Positions 47,314-56,539 of a DNA stretch of 64,000 bases are shown here, one piece after another. Every line of letters begins with the position of its first letter. Position 1 is the first letter of the stretch. Both the position numbers and the translations under genes were made by a program. The notes under the pieces were generated by a model. That model was given only the letters and a program-made list of their open reading frames with translations. It did no database searches and was not told the DNA's origin. The DNA comes from Hyphomicrobiales bacterium (GTDB lineage: Bacteria > Pseudomonadota > Alphaproteobacteria > Rhizobiales > Rhizobiaceae). The stretch lies in contig UBXM01000009.1 of assembly GCA_900469445.1 (NCBI GenBank), forward strand, positions 50,323-114,322. Reading direction: 5' to 3'.

Positions 47314-49356
47314 TCAATCCTTCATGATTGTCTGGCGCAGGAAGCTGTAGCCCATGGCGTGGCGTTCGGCCATTTCCAGCGTGTCGCCAGCGCCGCCATG
47401 ACCGCCGGAGCCGTATTCCCGGAAGAACGGCGTGTGGCCCGCATCGATCAGCCGCTTGGCGAAACGTCGCGCATGGGAAGGATGCACGCGGTCGTCATTG
47501 GTCGAGCTGTCGACATAGATTGGCGGATAGGTGATTTCGCTTTTCGGCTTTACCTGATGCAGTGGTGAATAGGTGAGCATGGAATTCAGTTCTTCCGGCA
47601 CATCCGGATTGCCGTATTCGTCCATCCAGGCGCGGCCGGACGGGAAAAGATGGAAGCGGGACATGTCGATCACCGGCACGGAGGTCCACACAGCGCCGAA
47701 ATCATCCGGGTACCGGGTCGCCATGACGGCGGTCAGCAGTCCGCCATTGCTGCCGCCATTGCAGGCGATGCGCGACGGCTTGGTATAGCCGCGCTTGACG
47801 AGATCGCGGGCGACGGCGACGAAATCCTCGAACGCCTTGTGGCGGCCCTTGCCCTTGGCGACCGTGTGCCAGTCGGGCCCAAGCTCTCCGCCGCCGCGGA
47901 TATAGGCCTGTACGACAGCGCCCCCCTGTTCGAGCAACATGCCGTAGGCGCCGGAATAAACTGGCGACAGCGACACGCCGAAACCGCCATAACCATACAT
48001 CAGCACCGGCAGTTCGCCCTTGGTCCAGCTTTTGGGCAGGGTGATGTGGTAAGGCACTTTCGTGCCGTCTTCCGATATGGCCTCGAGAAGTTCCGAGATC
48101 ATGCCCTCCGCATCGAAATAGGCGGGCGAGGTGCCGGTCTGCACGAGGTCGCGTTTTGCTCCGTGATCGGTGAGATCAAGTCGGAAACTGCTGGCTGGCA
48201 AGAGGTAGCCTTGGCCGACGACCGTCAGGATTTCCTCGCCAAGCGTCAGGTCGGCATCGAACATGCGGAAGCTGACCGTCTGCAGCTCTTCCGGCAAGGG
48301 CAGCTCTTCCGGTGCCGGATCGGGCTTCGTCAGATCGACCAGATAGAGTTTCGGCACCATGCGATCGGCGACGATAAACACCGCCCAGGTCTTCATCAGC
48401 ACGAACTGCGACACCGACTGCCCGTCCTTCGGCGAGAACAGAACCCGCGGATTGCTCAGCGGTTCGGCCCCGAACGGCTGGAAATCCTCAAGGATGAGCG
48501 TGCCGGTCGGATAGCGCTCATTGGTCTTTGCTCGCCAGATGGCATGCGTGTGGTTGAAATCGCTGTCGCTTTCGACCGGCAGATCGAGGCGCAGGATTTC
48601 GCCCGCTGCATTGCGGATGTGGACGCTGGCCTTGCCGATCTCATGACCGACAGTGAAGAATTCGATCTTTCGCTCATCCGGCTTGCCACCCCAGAAGAGC
48701 GGATCGATGACGCTTGCTGCACCATAGACATCGTCATTGCCGGCTTCAAAGAGGATCGGCGCATCTTTGGGCTCGACACCGCGCGTCAGTACGCGGCCGA
48801 CGCGCGGCCAGCCGGAGCGGGTCGCGGAAAATTCGTCGATCGAGCCGAAATAGGCGATCTCGTCTGGGCCGAGCCATGCTGCGTGGGCGCGTGCCGGTGG
48901 CGTGTCGAAACCGCCTTCGACGATCGTCTTCGTTTCGGTGTCGAATTCAAGCAGGCGCAACTGGTCGGAACCGCCATCCGACAGGTTCAGCAAAACGCGC
49001 GTGGGTTCGTAAGGACTGGTGATCGCGCCGTTATAGATCCAGCGCTTGCCTTCCTTCTGACAGAAGGCGTCGAAGTCGAAAACCGTTTCCCAGGGAGCAT
49101 CGTGACGCGGTTCCTGATTTGCCGGAAGCCGGCGCCAGAGCCCAAGCGGATTATCCTTGGAGCGGTGAAAATCAAACAGCCATTTTCCGCGCCGCACAGG
49201 CACGATCAGCCGGTCCTCGCGCTCGATCATCGCCTTCAGCGCGTCGCGATCCTTCTCGAATTCCGCCGTTCTGAACTGGTGGTCCGACTTGCCGTTCTGC
49301 TCGGTAACGAAAGCGATCGTGTTCTGGTCGTTATCTGTTTCGAGAAACAGGTTCAT
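47314..49356 (-). CDS. Prolyl oligopeptidase-family serine peptidase (S9)
   Basis: A 680-residue cytoplasmic peptidase. The first 420 residues form the seven-bladed propeller domain. The catalytic domain has Ser536 in GGSNGGL, Asp near 621 in TNDDRVHP and His653 in GSGGHGG. The ATG at 49356 (MNLFLETDND) has GAGGAGG five bases upstream; an ATG at 49374 lies before that site. No signal peptide. It is probably S9A (prolyl endopeptidase-like); specificity cannot be fixed from sequence alone. Confidence 0.93.
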   Translation of the reverse strand: MNLFLETDNDQNTIAFVTEQNGKSDHQFRTAEFEKDRDALKAMIEREDRLIVPVRRGKWLFDFHRSKDNPLGLWRRLPANQEPRHDAPWETVFDFDAFCQKEGKRWIYNGAITSPYEPTRVLLNLSDGGSDQLRLLEFDTETKTIVEGGFDTPPARAHAAWLGPDEIAYFGSIDEFSATRSGWPRVGRVLTRGVEPKDAPILFEAGNDDVYGAASVIDPLFWGGKPDERKIEFFTVGHEIGKASVHIRNAAGEILRLDLPVESDSDFNHTHAIWRAKTNERYPTGTLILEDFQPFGAEPLSNPRVLFSPKDGQSVSQFVLMKTWAVFIVADRMVPKLYLVDLTKPDPAPEELPLPEELQTVSFRMFDADLTLGEEILTVVGQGYLLPASSFRLDLTDHGAKRDLVQTGTSPAYFDAEGMISELLEAISEDGTKVPYHITLPKSWTKGELPVLMYGYGGFGVSLSPVYSGAYGMLLEQGGAVVQAYIRGGGELGPDWHTVAKGKGRHKAFEDFVAVARDLVKRGYTKPSRIACNGGSNGGLLTAVMATRYPDDFGAVWTSVPVIDMSRFHLFPSGRAWMDEYGNPDVPEELNSMLTYSPLHQVKPKSEITYPPIYVDSSTNDDRVHPSHARRFAKRLIDAGHTPFFREYGSGGHGGAGDTLEMAERHAMGYSFLRQTIMKD

Positions 49357-49442
49357 CGTGGCCTCCTCATGCATTCGGGAAGCCTTTACCTATGCATCGG
49401 GAAGGGTGCTGGCAACCGGCTGGGAGGCAAAACCACGATGCC

Positions 49443-49527
49443 GTCATGCTCGGGCTCGTCTCAAGCATCTGCTGCCGTTTCGATTAACCGCGACGGGCAA
49501 ATCCTCGGGACGAGCCCGAGGATGATG
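49443..49527. repeat. Inverted intergenic repeat, rhizobial mosaic type
   Basis: The arm at 49443-49468 (GTCATGCTCGGGCTCGTC...) pairs imperfectly with 49501-49527 (CGGGACGAGCCCGAGGATGA) around a 33-base core containing GCTGCCGTTTCGATTAACCG. I recognise this as a repeated rhizobial intergenic element. It lies between two minus-strand genes, downstream of the ABC-F stop side of the S9 gene's promoter. Confidence 0.65.
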
Positions 49528-49540
49528 TCTGTGATTGGGG

Positions 49541-51427
49541 TTATCCCGCCATCGCCTCTTCGTATTCGGAGGAAAGCATCAGCCATTCCTCTTCGGCGGC
49601 GGAAAGTTTTGCGGCGGCCTCGCCACGCTCCTTGGCCTTGCTCGCGGCCTTGGCAGGTGCCTTTTCGTAGAGGGCAGGGTCCGCAAGTTCTTTATCAAGC
49701 GCCTGAATCAGCTTCTCAAGCTTGCCCGTCAAGGATTCGATTTCGTTGATCTTTTTCTTCAGCGGAGCGAGCGACGCGCGCTTGTCGGCATTCGCCTTGC
49801 GCTGGTCCGCCTTCGACGCCGGCTCGTCCGAAGATGCCTGTATCTTGTCATCCTTCTTGCGGCCGGATGCGACGATCAGGTCACGATATTCCTCCAGGTC
49901 GCCTTCGAACGGCTTGACGGTTCCCTCGTTGACCAGCCACAGCCGGTCGACGGTTGCCTCGATCAGGTGGCGATCGTGCGAGATCAGGATGACCGCGCCA
50001 TCATAGTCGTTGAGTGCTTCGATCAGCGCGCGGCGGCTGTCGATGTCGAGATGGTTGGTCGGTTCGTCGAGAATGAGCAGGTTCGGCGCGTGGAAGGCGG
50101 CAAGGCCCATCAGCAGGCGGGCCTTTTCACCACCCGACAGATCCTTGGCGGCGGTCGCCATCTTTTCCGTTGCGAGACCCATCTGCGCCACGCGGGCACG
50201 CACTTTGGCTTCCGGCGCATCCGGCATCAGTCGGCGCACGTGGTCGACGGGCGACTCGTTGGGGATCAGGTCATCCAGCTGGTGCTGGGCGAAGAAGCCG
50301 ATGGAAAGCGATGGCGCGAGCTTCATCTCTCCGCCATCGATCGACAGGCGGCCGGAAATCAGCTTGGCGAAGGTCGACTTGCCGTTGCCGTTGGAGCCGA
50401 GCAGGGCGATGCGGTCGTCATTGTCGATGCGCAGCGAAATGTTCTTCAGGATCGGCTGGCCCGGTGTGTAACCGACGCCGCCCTTGGAAATTGCCACGAT
50501 CGGCGAGGCGGGCTGCTTTTCCGGCGCGGGAAAGGTGATCTGCTGCACATGGTCCTCGACCACGGCGGAAACCGTGCCCATGCGTTCCAGCGCCTTGATG
50601 CGGCTCTGTGCCTGACGCGCTTTTGAGGCCTTGTAGCGGAACCGGTCGATATAGCTCTGGATATGCTTGCGCGCGGCGTCGCTTTTCGCCTTCGCCTTCA
50701 TCTGCAATTCGTCGGCTTCTGCCTTCTGGCGTTCGAACTGGTCGTAGCCGCCGCGGTAGAAGGTCAGCTTCTGCTGGTCGAGATGCACGATCGAATTGAC
50801 CGCGTTGTTCAGCATGTCGCGGTCGTGAGAGATGACGATGACCGTGTGCGGATAACGCCGCACATAATCTTCCAGCCACATCGTGCCTTCGAGATCGAGA
50901 TAGTTGGTCGGTTCGTCGAGCAGCAAAAGGTCCGGCTGGGCAAACAGCACGGCCGCAAGCGCCACGCGCATGCGCCAGCCGCCGGAGAAGGAAGAGGCAG
51001 GGCGCAGCTGCGCTGCCGCATCGAAGCCAAGGCCGGCAAGAATGCTGGCCGCGCGCGCTTCCGCCGAATGGGCGTCGATATCCACAAGCCGCACCTGGAT
51101 TTCCGCGATGCGGTTCGGATCCGTTGCCGTTTCAGCTTCCGCCAGAAGCGCCGAGCGCTCCTTGTCTGCGGCCATGACGATGGTGATGAGCGATTCTTCC
51201 GTGCCGGGCGCTTCCTGAGCCACCTGGCCGATGCGGGCGTTCTTCGGGATCGAGACCGATCCGCTTTCCGAAGCCATGTCGCCGGTAATGATGCGAAACA
51301 GCGTGGACTTGCCGGCGCCGTTGCGGCCGACAAGGCCCGCCTTCGTGCCCGCCGGAAGCGTCACGCTGGCATGGTCGAGGAGAAGGCGTCCGGCGATGCG
51401 GGCGGAAAGGTCTGTGATCGTGATCAT
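49541..51427 (-). CDS. ABC-F family ATPase (Uup/EttA-like)
   Basis: A 628-residue soluble twin-ABC protein that acts on the ribosome rather than in transport. Walker A sites are GRNGAGKST (first) and GSNGNGKST (second). The signatures are FSGGWRMRVAL and LSGGEKARLLMG, with Walker B LLLDEPTNYLD and LILDEPTNHLD. A linker of about 80 residues (KAKSDAARKHIQSYIDRFRY) joins them, and a C-terminal coiled coil (LAPLKKKINEIESLTGKLEK) makes it Uup-like. The ATG at 51427 (MITITDLSARIAG) is favoured over a frame from 51508. Confidence 0.92.
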   Translation of the reverse strand: MITITDLSARIAGRLLLDHASVTLPAGTKAGLVGRNGAGKSTLFRIITGDMASESGSVSIPKNARIGQVAQEAPGTEESLITIVMAADKERSALLAEAETATDPNRIAEIQVRLVDIDAHSAEARAASILAGLGFDAAAQLRPASSFSGGWRMRVALAAVLFAQPDLLLLDEPTNYLDLEGTMWLEDYVRRYPHTVIVISHDRDMLNNAVNSIVHLDQQKLTFYRGGYDQFERQKAEADELQMKAKAKSDAARKHIQSYIDRFRYKASKARQAQSRIKALERMGTVSAVVEDHVQQITFPAPEKQPASPIVAISKGGVGYTPGQPILKNISLRIDNDDRIALLGSNGNGKSTFAKLISGRLSIDGGEMKLAPSLSIGFFAQHQLDDLIPNESPVDHVRRLMPDAPEAKVRARVAQMGLATEKMATAAKDLSGGEKARLLMGLAAFHAPNLLILDEPTNHLDIDSRRALIEALNDYDGAVILISHDRHLIEATVDRLWLVNEGTVKPFEGDLEEYRDLIVASGRKKDDKIQASSDEPASKADQRKANADKRASLAPLKKKINEIESLTGKLEKLIQALDKELADPALYEKAPAKAASKAKERGEAAAKLSAAEEEWLMLSSEYEEAMAG

Positions 51428-51650
51428 GCCGGCGGTTTTGGCCGAAACACGCTGCCAAAGCAAGACGGCTGGTTTGCTCCGGAAGGCCACAAGCGCGCGA
51501 AATCGCACCTCTTAGCTGGCAATTGCAATTTATCGCGCATTAGTTGTGTTTGTCTAAGGTGCTCCCGGAACGGCGCGCTCCTCTGCAGGCCTGCGGCATG
51601 GTGGTAGGCGACGCGTTCGAGTGGGCATCCACTGAATGCTGGGGAATGGC

Positions 51651-51956
51651 ATGAAGACAAGTCACGCTGTCATCGGATTGAATTTCGTCATCTATCTGGC
51701 GCTCGTTCTGGCCGTGTGGGCAGCGCCATCCGGGAATTTTGTCCTGGTCCTGACAGATCCCGCAAAGGAAACCGGCTACGGGATGTCGGTGATAGGTCGG
51801 GCGGGTGGATCGTTCGTGGCAACCGGGCGCTACGACTGGATGACTGTCGGTTATTCGCAAGACAGAGATTTCCCGACAAAACTCATGAGAGCAGGCGCGT
51901 TGCTCGTTCTCAATCATCAATTGGCTCTCGGCTGTCTTAAAGGAAATGGGGAATGA
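51651..51956 (+). CDS. Small membrane-anchored protein coupled to a chemoreceptor
   Basis: A 101-residue protein with an N-terminal hydrophobic segment (VIGLNFVIYLALVLAVWAAP, a signal anchor or cleavable signal). After it comes a soluble domain of about 75 residues (TDPAKETGYGMSVIGRAGGS, YDWMTVGYSQDRDFPTKLMR, then LVLNHQLALGCLKG). I recognise no named family. GGGGA precedes the ATG at 51651. The stop overlaps the chemoreceptor start as ATGA (51953-51956). The tight coupling suggests a periplasmic sensor or accessory for the receptor, which has almost no periplasmic domain of its own. Confidence 0.7.
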   Translation: MKTSHAVIGLNFVIYLALVLAVWAAPSGNFVLVLTDPAKETGYGMSVIGRAGGSFVATGRYDWMTVGYSQDRDFPTKLMRAGALLVLNHQLALGCLKGNGE

Positions 51957-53566
51957 ACTCGCTCGCGCAACTTCGCAGCACTGCCTCGATCGGAATTGTC
52001 GGCCTGCTCTGGGGCAATCTGATTTTTATCGTTGTCCGCAATTGGCTCTCTGCAGGGGAGTTTCATGTCCTTTCGGTTGCAGCTGGCCTGCTCATCGTCG
52101 CATCGGCTACGGGGCTCTGGTGGCGGGAACGCACGGGAGCCACGACCAGAATAGTGACCTCCATGGCCCAGGCGGCAACCGTTGCAATCCTGGTTTATGA
52201 TTTCTCCGGCTCGCCGCTACAGATCGATCTGCATATGTATTTCTTCGCGTCCCTGGCGATCTGTGCCGCCTGGATCGATTGGCGCGCAATTGCCGGTTAC
52301 GCGGCGCTGGTGGCAGCCCATCACCTGCTGCTTTTCCTGATCATGCCGCTTGCTGCCTTTCCCGGCGAGACGGATTTGCTGCGGGTCGGCTTGCATGCGG
52401 CCATTCTCGTCGTTCAGTCCTGCGTTCTGGTGGCGCTCACCCGGGCAGTCGTCAACGCCTTTGAGGCATCGGATGCAGCCGTACTCGCCGCCAACAAGGC
52501 CGAGCGCAACGCGATCGAAATGTCCGAGCGCGCAATCGCTTCCGACCGCCAGGCCGCGGATGAACGGCTGAGGCACGAAGACGAGAAGGCGCTTGAGGCA
52601 GAGGCTGTGCGCAACGCGGTAGATCGTTTGGGTGAGGCACTTGAACAGCTGTCATCCGGCAATATTGCCCACCGTATCAACCAGCCTTTTAATGGCACGC
52701 TCGACACGCTCAGGGCCTCTTACAATGCTTCCGTCGAAAATCTGGACACAGTGATTTCTCAGGTGGGTCACGTCGTCCAGACCGTCCGCGGGGGAACGGC
52801 GGAAATCAACAGCGCAACCCTTGATCTTTCGACCCGGACCGAACGCCAGGCGGTTTCCGTGACGCAGACAGCAAGCGCTCTCGGCGTGCTGGCCGGCACC
52901 GTGAAGCAGACGGCGCAGGTGGCCGACCTGGTCGGCCGCATGGTCGATCAGGCGCGTGCCGGCGCCGAGCGCTCGGGAGGCATTGTCACGGATGCGGTCG
53001 ATGCGATGAGCCGTATTGAAACCTCCTCGCGCGAGATCGGCCAGATCATCGGCGTGATCGACGAAATCGCCTTCCAGACCAACCTCCTGGCCTTGAACGC
53101 CGGGGTGGAAGCCGCACGCGCCGGAGAGGCTGGCAAGGGATTTGCCGTCGTTGCCCAGGAAGTACGGGAACTTGCACAACGTTCGGCCAGCGCGGCGAAG
53201 GATATCAAGACGCTGATCACGTCGTCCGGGCAGCAGGTTTCGACCGGCGTCGCCCTGGTCGGGCAGGCAGGCGATGCACTGCGCGTCATTGCCAGCGAAG
53301 TGACCGAGATCAGCCGCGAGATCGAGAAGATTGTCGCCGGCGCCCGGGAGCAGGCGAGCGGTCTGGCCGAGATAGAGGGCGCGATTTCCGAAATTGATCG
53401 AGGCACCCAGCAGAACGCCGCAATGGTCGAGGAAAGTTCGGCCTCAATCCAGCAATTGGCCAGTCAGGCGAATGCATTGGAGGGATTGATGATCCGCTTC
53501 CGCATTGCCGGGAAAATGCAAGCTCGTGAGGCAAACGTTGAGCATGCCGTCCGCCGTGTAGCCTGA
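51953..53566 (+). CDS. Methyl-accepting chemotaxis protein with membrane-embedded sensor
   Basis: A 537-residue receptor. The first 170 residues hold about six hydrophobic helices with only short loops. They are followed by a coiled coil, a HAMP-like segment near 220-270 (LEQLSSGNIAHRINQPFNGT) and the signalling domain. The hairpin tip is present as IGVIDEIAFQTNLLALNAGV then EAARAGEAGKGFAVVAQEVR. No CheR/CheB-tether pentapeptide is seen at the C-terminus. The ligand is probably sensed within or near the membrane, or through the upstream small protein. Confidence 0.9.
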   Translation: MNSLAQLRSTASIGIVGLLWGNLIFIVVRNWLSAGEFHVLSVAAGLLIVASATGLWWRERTGATTRIVTSMAQAATVAILVYDFSGSPLQIDLHMYFFASLAICAAWIDWRAIAGYAALVAAHHLLLFLIMPLAAFPGETDLLRVGLHAAILVVQSCVLVALTRAVVNAFEASDAAVLAANKAERNAIEMSERAIASDRQAADERLRHEDEKALEAEAVRNAVDRLGEALEQLSSGNIAHRINQPFNGTLDTLRASYNASVENLDTVISQVGHVVQTVRGGTAEINSATLDLSTRTERQAVSVTQTASALGVLAGTVKQTAQVADLVGRMVDQARAGAERSGGIVTDAVDAMSRIETSSREIGQIIGVIDEIAFQTNLLALNAGVEAARAGEAGKGFAVVAQEVRELAQRSASAAKDIKTLITSSGQQVSTGVALVGQAGDALRVIASEVTEISREIEKIVAGAREQASGLAEIEGAISEIDRGTQQNAAMVEESSASIQQLASQANALEGLMIRFRIAGKMQAREANVEHAVRRVA

Positions 53567-53631
53567 CGGAGCGGTATCCGGACATCCACAAAAGCGGGCG
53601 GGGCAACGAAAGCCCCGTCGCCTGCCGGTCG

Positions 53632-54666
53632 TCAGTTGCCCGGGCGCCCCGCGTCTCCGTGAATGATGACATTCGTGCGCGGATTGGAGCGTGATGCCTC
53701 GGCCGCGAGCACCGCCTGCTGGCGCAGTTGCTGCGGCGAAAACGCCTCGGTCGCCATGGCGGCGCCCATGGAAAGCCGGATCGGCGCTGTGCCTTCGGAC
53801 GTCGCGAAGACGAGATTGTCGTTGATCGAAGCCGTCAGACGGGTTGCGATCGGCTTGATCGCATCGCGACCGACATGCCGGAACAGGAACGCAAACTCGG
53901 CCTTGCCGATACGGGCGAGAAAATCGTCCTTCTTGATCGTCTTGCGGAAGATCGCCGCAGCCTTCTTGACGATGCGGGTGGCCGCCGCTTCTCCGTAGGT
54001 GTCGGCCAGTTCGGAAATGTCGCTGACGGCAACGAGGAAAAGCGCGGTGTCGCGGCTTTCCGTGTCATCGGCGTAAAGCGCCTCCAGCTTTTCGGTAAAG
54101 GCGGCATGGTTTGGCAGGCCGGTCATCCGGTCCCGCAAAATCACGGCGCGGGCGACCGATACGTCCTGTTCGGCAACGGTCAGAAGATTTGCGCCGGAAC
54201 GCAGGGCGGCTTCCAGCTCGGTTTCCGCAACGACGGCATCGGAAAGCGAGACGCTGAGATATTCGATCTCGGCCAGGATATCGCCGGGGCCGGCGCCATT
54301 GTCCTCACGCAGGCTTTTGGCCACGGCTTCGAGCGCGCGGCTGAAGCCGCGCTTCTGTTCCGCGCCGCACGCCATCTTTTCGCGCAAGCTGGAAAGCAGA
54401 CGGATATCCGGATCGCGGGATTTCGGCAGGCCGCTGGCAACGAAACCCGGCAATTGGTAGCGGATGCCGATTTCGTCCAGCATCGTCTGGTTCGGCGCGA
54501 CCGGCAGTGCCATGACTTCACGGGACAGGGCGACATCGGTGCTGCAATGTGCTTCGTAAAAAAGCTCGTAATTGCGTGGCAGGCCGCTGACCTCGATGCG
54601 GGCCATATGTTGGCTGACCGCCTGCAATGTCCTGTCCTGAGCTGTCTTGCGGGCCTGGGTCGGCAT
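53632..54666 (-). CDS. GGDEF-domain protein with degenerate active site
   Basis: A 344-residue cytoplasmic protein with a helical N-terminal region (1-160, no known sensor domain) and a diguanylate cyclase-like domain at about 170-335. The domain entry DRMTGLPNHAAF is normal, but the active-site loop reads RIGKAEFAF (GKAEF at 254-258) instead of GG(D/E)EF. The metal-binding Gly and Asp are changed, so cyclase activity is doubtful. It may bind GTP or c-di-GMP, or act as a regulator. No EAL domain is attached. Confidence 0.85.
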   Translation of the reverse strand: MPTQARKTAQDRTLQAVSQHMARIEVSGLPRNYELFYEAHCSTDVALSREVMALPVAPNQTMLDEIGIRYQLPGFVASGLPKSRDPDIRLLSSLREKMACGAEQKRGFSRALEAVAKSLREDNGAGPGDILAEIEYLSVSLSDAVVAETELEAALRSGANLLTVAEQDVSVARAVILRDRMTGLPNHAAFTEKLEALYADDTESRDTALFLVAVSDISELADTYGEAAATRIVKKAAAIFRKTIKKDDFLARIGKAEFAFLFRHVGRDAIKPIATRLTASINDNLVFATSEGTAPIRLSMGAAMATEAFSPQQLRQQAVLAAEASRSNPRTNVIIHGDAGRPGN

Positions 54667-54791
54667 CCGTCGTCTCCCGATCGTTCGTGCGTGAAGACGA
54701 TTGATTGCGGGCGCGCGTTAACATCCGCTGAAATACGGCCATGGATTGCATTGAAGGATGGAATTCGTGCGAAAGAGGGTTAAGGCGTGGT

Positions 54792-55304
54792 TCACGCCAT
54801 CCACTGTTTTCCCTCTTTGCGCAGAAACGCGATCATGTCGAGAACGACGGATTGCTGGCCGAGCGAGGTCAGGATCGCATGCACCTGTCCGCGATGATGG
54901 GTCTGGTGATTGAAGACATGTGCCAGCATGACACCGAGCGGTTCGCTGACCGGGGTAGGCACGGTGACTGGCGTGTAACTGACAATTCGCGAAAAGGCGT
55001 CACGCTCGAGCGAAGAGGTGAGCTGGATGAACCGCTCGTCTTCCGCCTCGCGCGCCGCCCTCAGCCCGGCAAAATCCTCGTAGAGAATGACGTTAAGCTC
55101 CGTCGGGGCCGTGCCGATGCCGGTAATGCGCCTCAGCCAGATCCGGTCGGCGACGACAAGATGATTGAGCGTGCGATGCGCCGAGCCGAAGAAGGCGCCG
55201 CGGTCGGCGCGATAATCCTCGTCGGAGAGAGTGGAACAGGCATCGTAGATGCGCCCGTTGGCCCAGCGGTTGTAATCGGCAAGCATCTGGAAATAGCGCT
55301 GCAT
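54792..55304 (-). CDS. DinB-family protein
   Basis: A 170-residue four-helix-bundle protein with the metal-binding histidines of DinB/YfiT (HRTLNHLVVADRIWL and FNHQTHHRGQVHAIL). Family members are thiol transferases or unknown metalloproteins. I use the ATG at 55304 (MQRYFQMLADYNRWAN) with GGGAC seven bases upstream; an ATG at 55310 would add two residues. It stands alone, divergent from ndk across 256 bases. Confidence 0.88.
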   Translation of the reverse strand: MQRYFQMLADYNRWANGRIYDACSTLSDEDYRADRGAFFGSAHRTLNHLVVADRIWLRRITGIGTAPTELNVILYEDFAGLRAAREAEDERFIQLTSSLERDAFSRIVSYTPVTVPTPVSEPLGVMLAHVFNHQTHHRGQVHAILTSLGQQSVVLDMIAFLRKEGKQWMA

Positions 55305-55560
55305 CAGCATGTCCCGCGGTTCTGTTTCGAGATTTGATCCTACAGCAAACTGCATCACGCGGCTCTTATGCAATGCATGAAATTTCCTGATTGGATTGCA
55401 GCCAAATTCCTGATCATCGTTACGGCAATGTGAAATTCAGGCTCATGACGTGACAATAGCCAAGACAATGGCCTGGCCCCCCTTGTTTCCGGCGCTTCAG
55501 GCAGGTAAACACCGCCAACTTTCCCCTGGCAAAGTGCCCCTGGAAACAAAGGATAGAAAC

Positions 55561-55983
55561 ATGGCGATTGAACGCACCTTCTCGATGATCAAGCCGGATG
55601 CCACCAAGCGCAACCTGACCGGCGCTATCACCAAGGTATTCGAAGACAACGGCCTGCGCATCATCGCGTCCAAGCGCGTCTGGATGTCGAAGCGCGAAGC
55701 CGAAGGTTTCTACGCCGTTCACAAGGAACGTCCTTTCTTTGGCGAACTGGTTGAAGGCATGACCTCCGGCCCGACCATCGTTCAGGTTCTCGAAGGCGAA
55801 AACGCCATCCTGAAGAACCGCGAAATCATGGGCGCCACCAACCCGGCAAACGCTGACGAAGGCACGATCCGCAAGCAGTTCGCCCTGTCGATCGGCGAAA
55901 ACTCGGTTCACGGTTCGGACGCTCCGGAAACCGCCGTTCAGGAAATCGCCTACTGGTTCGCAGAAACCGAAATCGTCGGCTAA
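55561..55983 (+). CDS. ndk: Nucleoside diphosphate kinase
   Basis: A 140-residue enzyme balancing NTP pools. [13 protein letters not shown] opens the protein and the phosphorylated His lies in ENSVHGSDA near 117. AAAGGAT precedes the ATG. It is followed by a strong terminator. Confidence 0.97.
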   Translation: MAIERTFSMIKPDATKRNLTGAITKVFEDNGLRIIASKRVWMSKREAEGFYAVHKERPFFGELVEGMTSGPTIVQVLEGENAILKNREIMGATNPANADEGTIRKQFALSIGENSVHGSDAPETAVQEIAYWFAETEIVG

Positions 55984-56010
55984 TTGCCGGATACGATTGT
56001 TGATTGAAGA

Positions 56011-56039
56011 AGCCGGGGCTGACGCTCCGGCTTTTTTAT
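56011..56039 (+). terminator. Rho-independent terminator after ndk
   Basis: AAGCCGG and CCGGCTT pair around a ten-base loop and are followed by a run of T on the plus strand. The run abuts the stop of the convergent lipoprotein gene. Confidence 0.85.
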
Positions 56040-56539
56040 TTGGGACAGTCGCTATCCGCCGACATGTCCCGGCTTCCATCAGCGTGGAAGACGTCTGGAT
56101 TGGGCGTATAACCCGGCCCGACGACAAGCGGCTTGGCGGGCAGCACGCTCTGGTCGACATCCGAGGTGATGCTCGTCTCGATCTCCTGCAGGACATCGCC
56201 GGACGCCGACAGGATGCGGATAATCACGGTATAGGAATGATCCTTGCGGACGCATTGCACATGCGGGCTCTGGATGACGATCTTCTCATCGACGGCAAAG
56301 ATCGTTTCCCGGGCTGTCAGGATATCGCCGCCCTTCGGATTTTCGAATTCTGCCGAAGCGATACTCCCTTCAGGCAAGGGACGAAGCTTTTTCAGCGTGA
56401 CGAGATAGTTGGCGGTGGCCACGCGATAGTTGAACACGAAAAGGCGCCCTGAAAGCTCGACCAGCTTGCCTTCGGTCTCCCGTTGGCAGGAGGCGAGCAG
56501 AAGGATTGCAAGGGAAGCCGCGAGCGCCTTGCATGTCAT
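56036..56539 (-). CDS. Predicted lipoprotein, coupled to a CGNR regulator
   Basis: A 167-residue protein with a short signal (ALAASLAILLLASC) and a lipobox LASC, so Cys18 would be lipidated. The mature part is beta-rich with a second cysteine pair (VQCVRKDH and ADSDCPK). I recognise no family. The ATG at 56539 overlaps the stop of the CGNR gene (ATGA), so it is the second gene of that operon. An upstream frame to 56659 lies inside the CGNR gene and is rejected. Confidence 0.75.
   Translation of the reverse strand: MTCKALAASLAILLLASCQRETEGKLVELSGRLFVFNYRVATANYLVTLKKLRPLPEGSIASAEFENPKGGDILTARETIFAVDEKIVIQSPHVQCVRKDHSYTVIIRILSASGDVLQEIETSITSDVDQSVLPAKPLVVGPGYTPNPDVFHADGSRDMSADSDCPK

Noticed and set aside
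47650..49749. 699-codon plus-strand open frame opposite the S9 peptidase
   Set aside because: Shadow of the peptidase gene; no domain pattern and no ribosome binding site.
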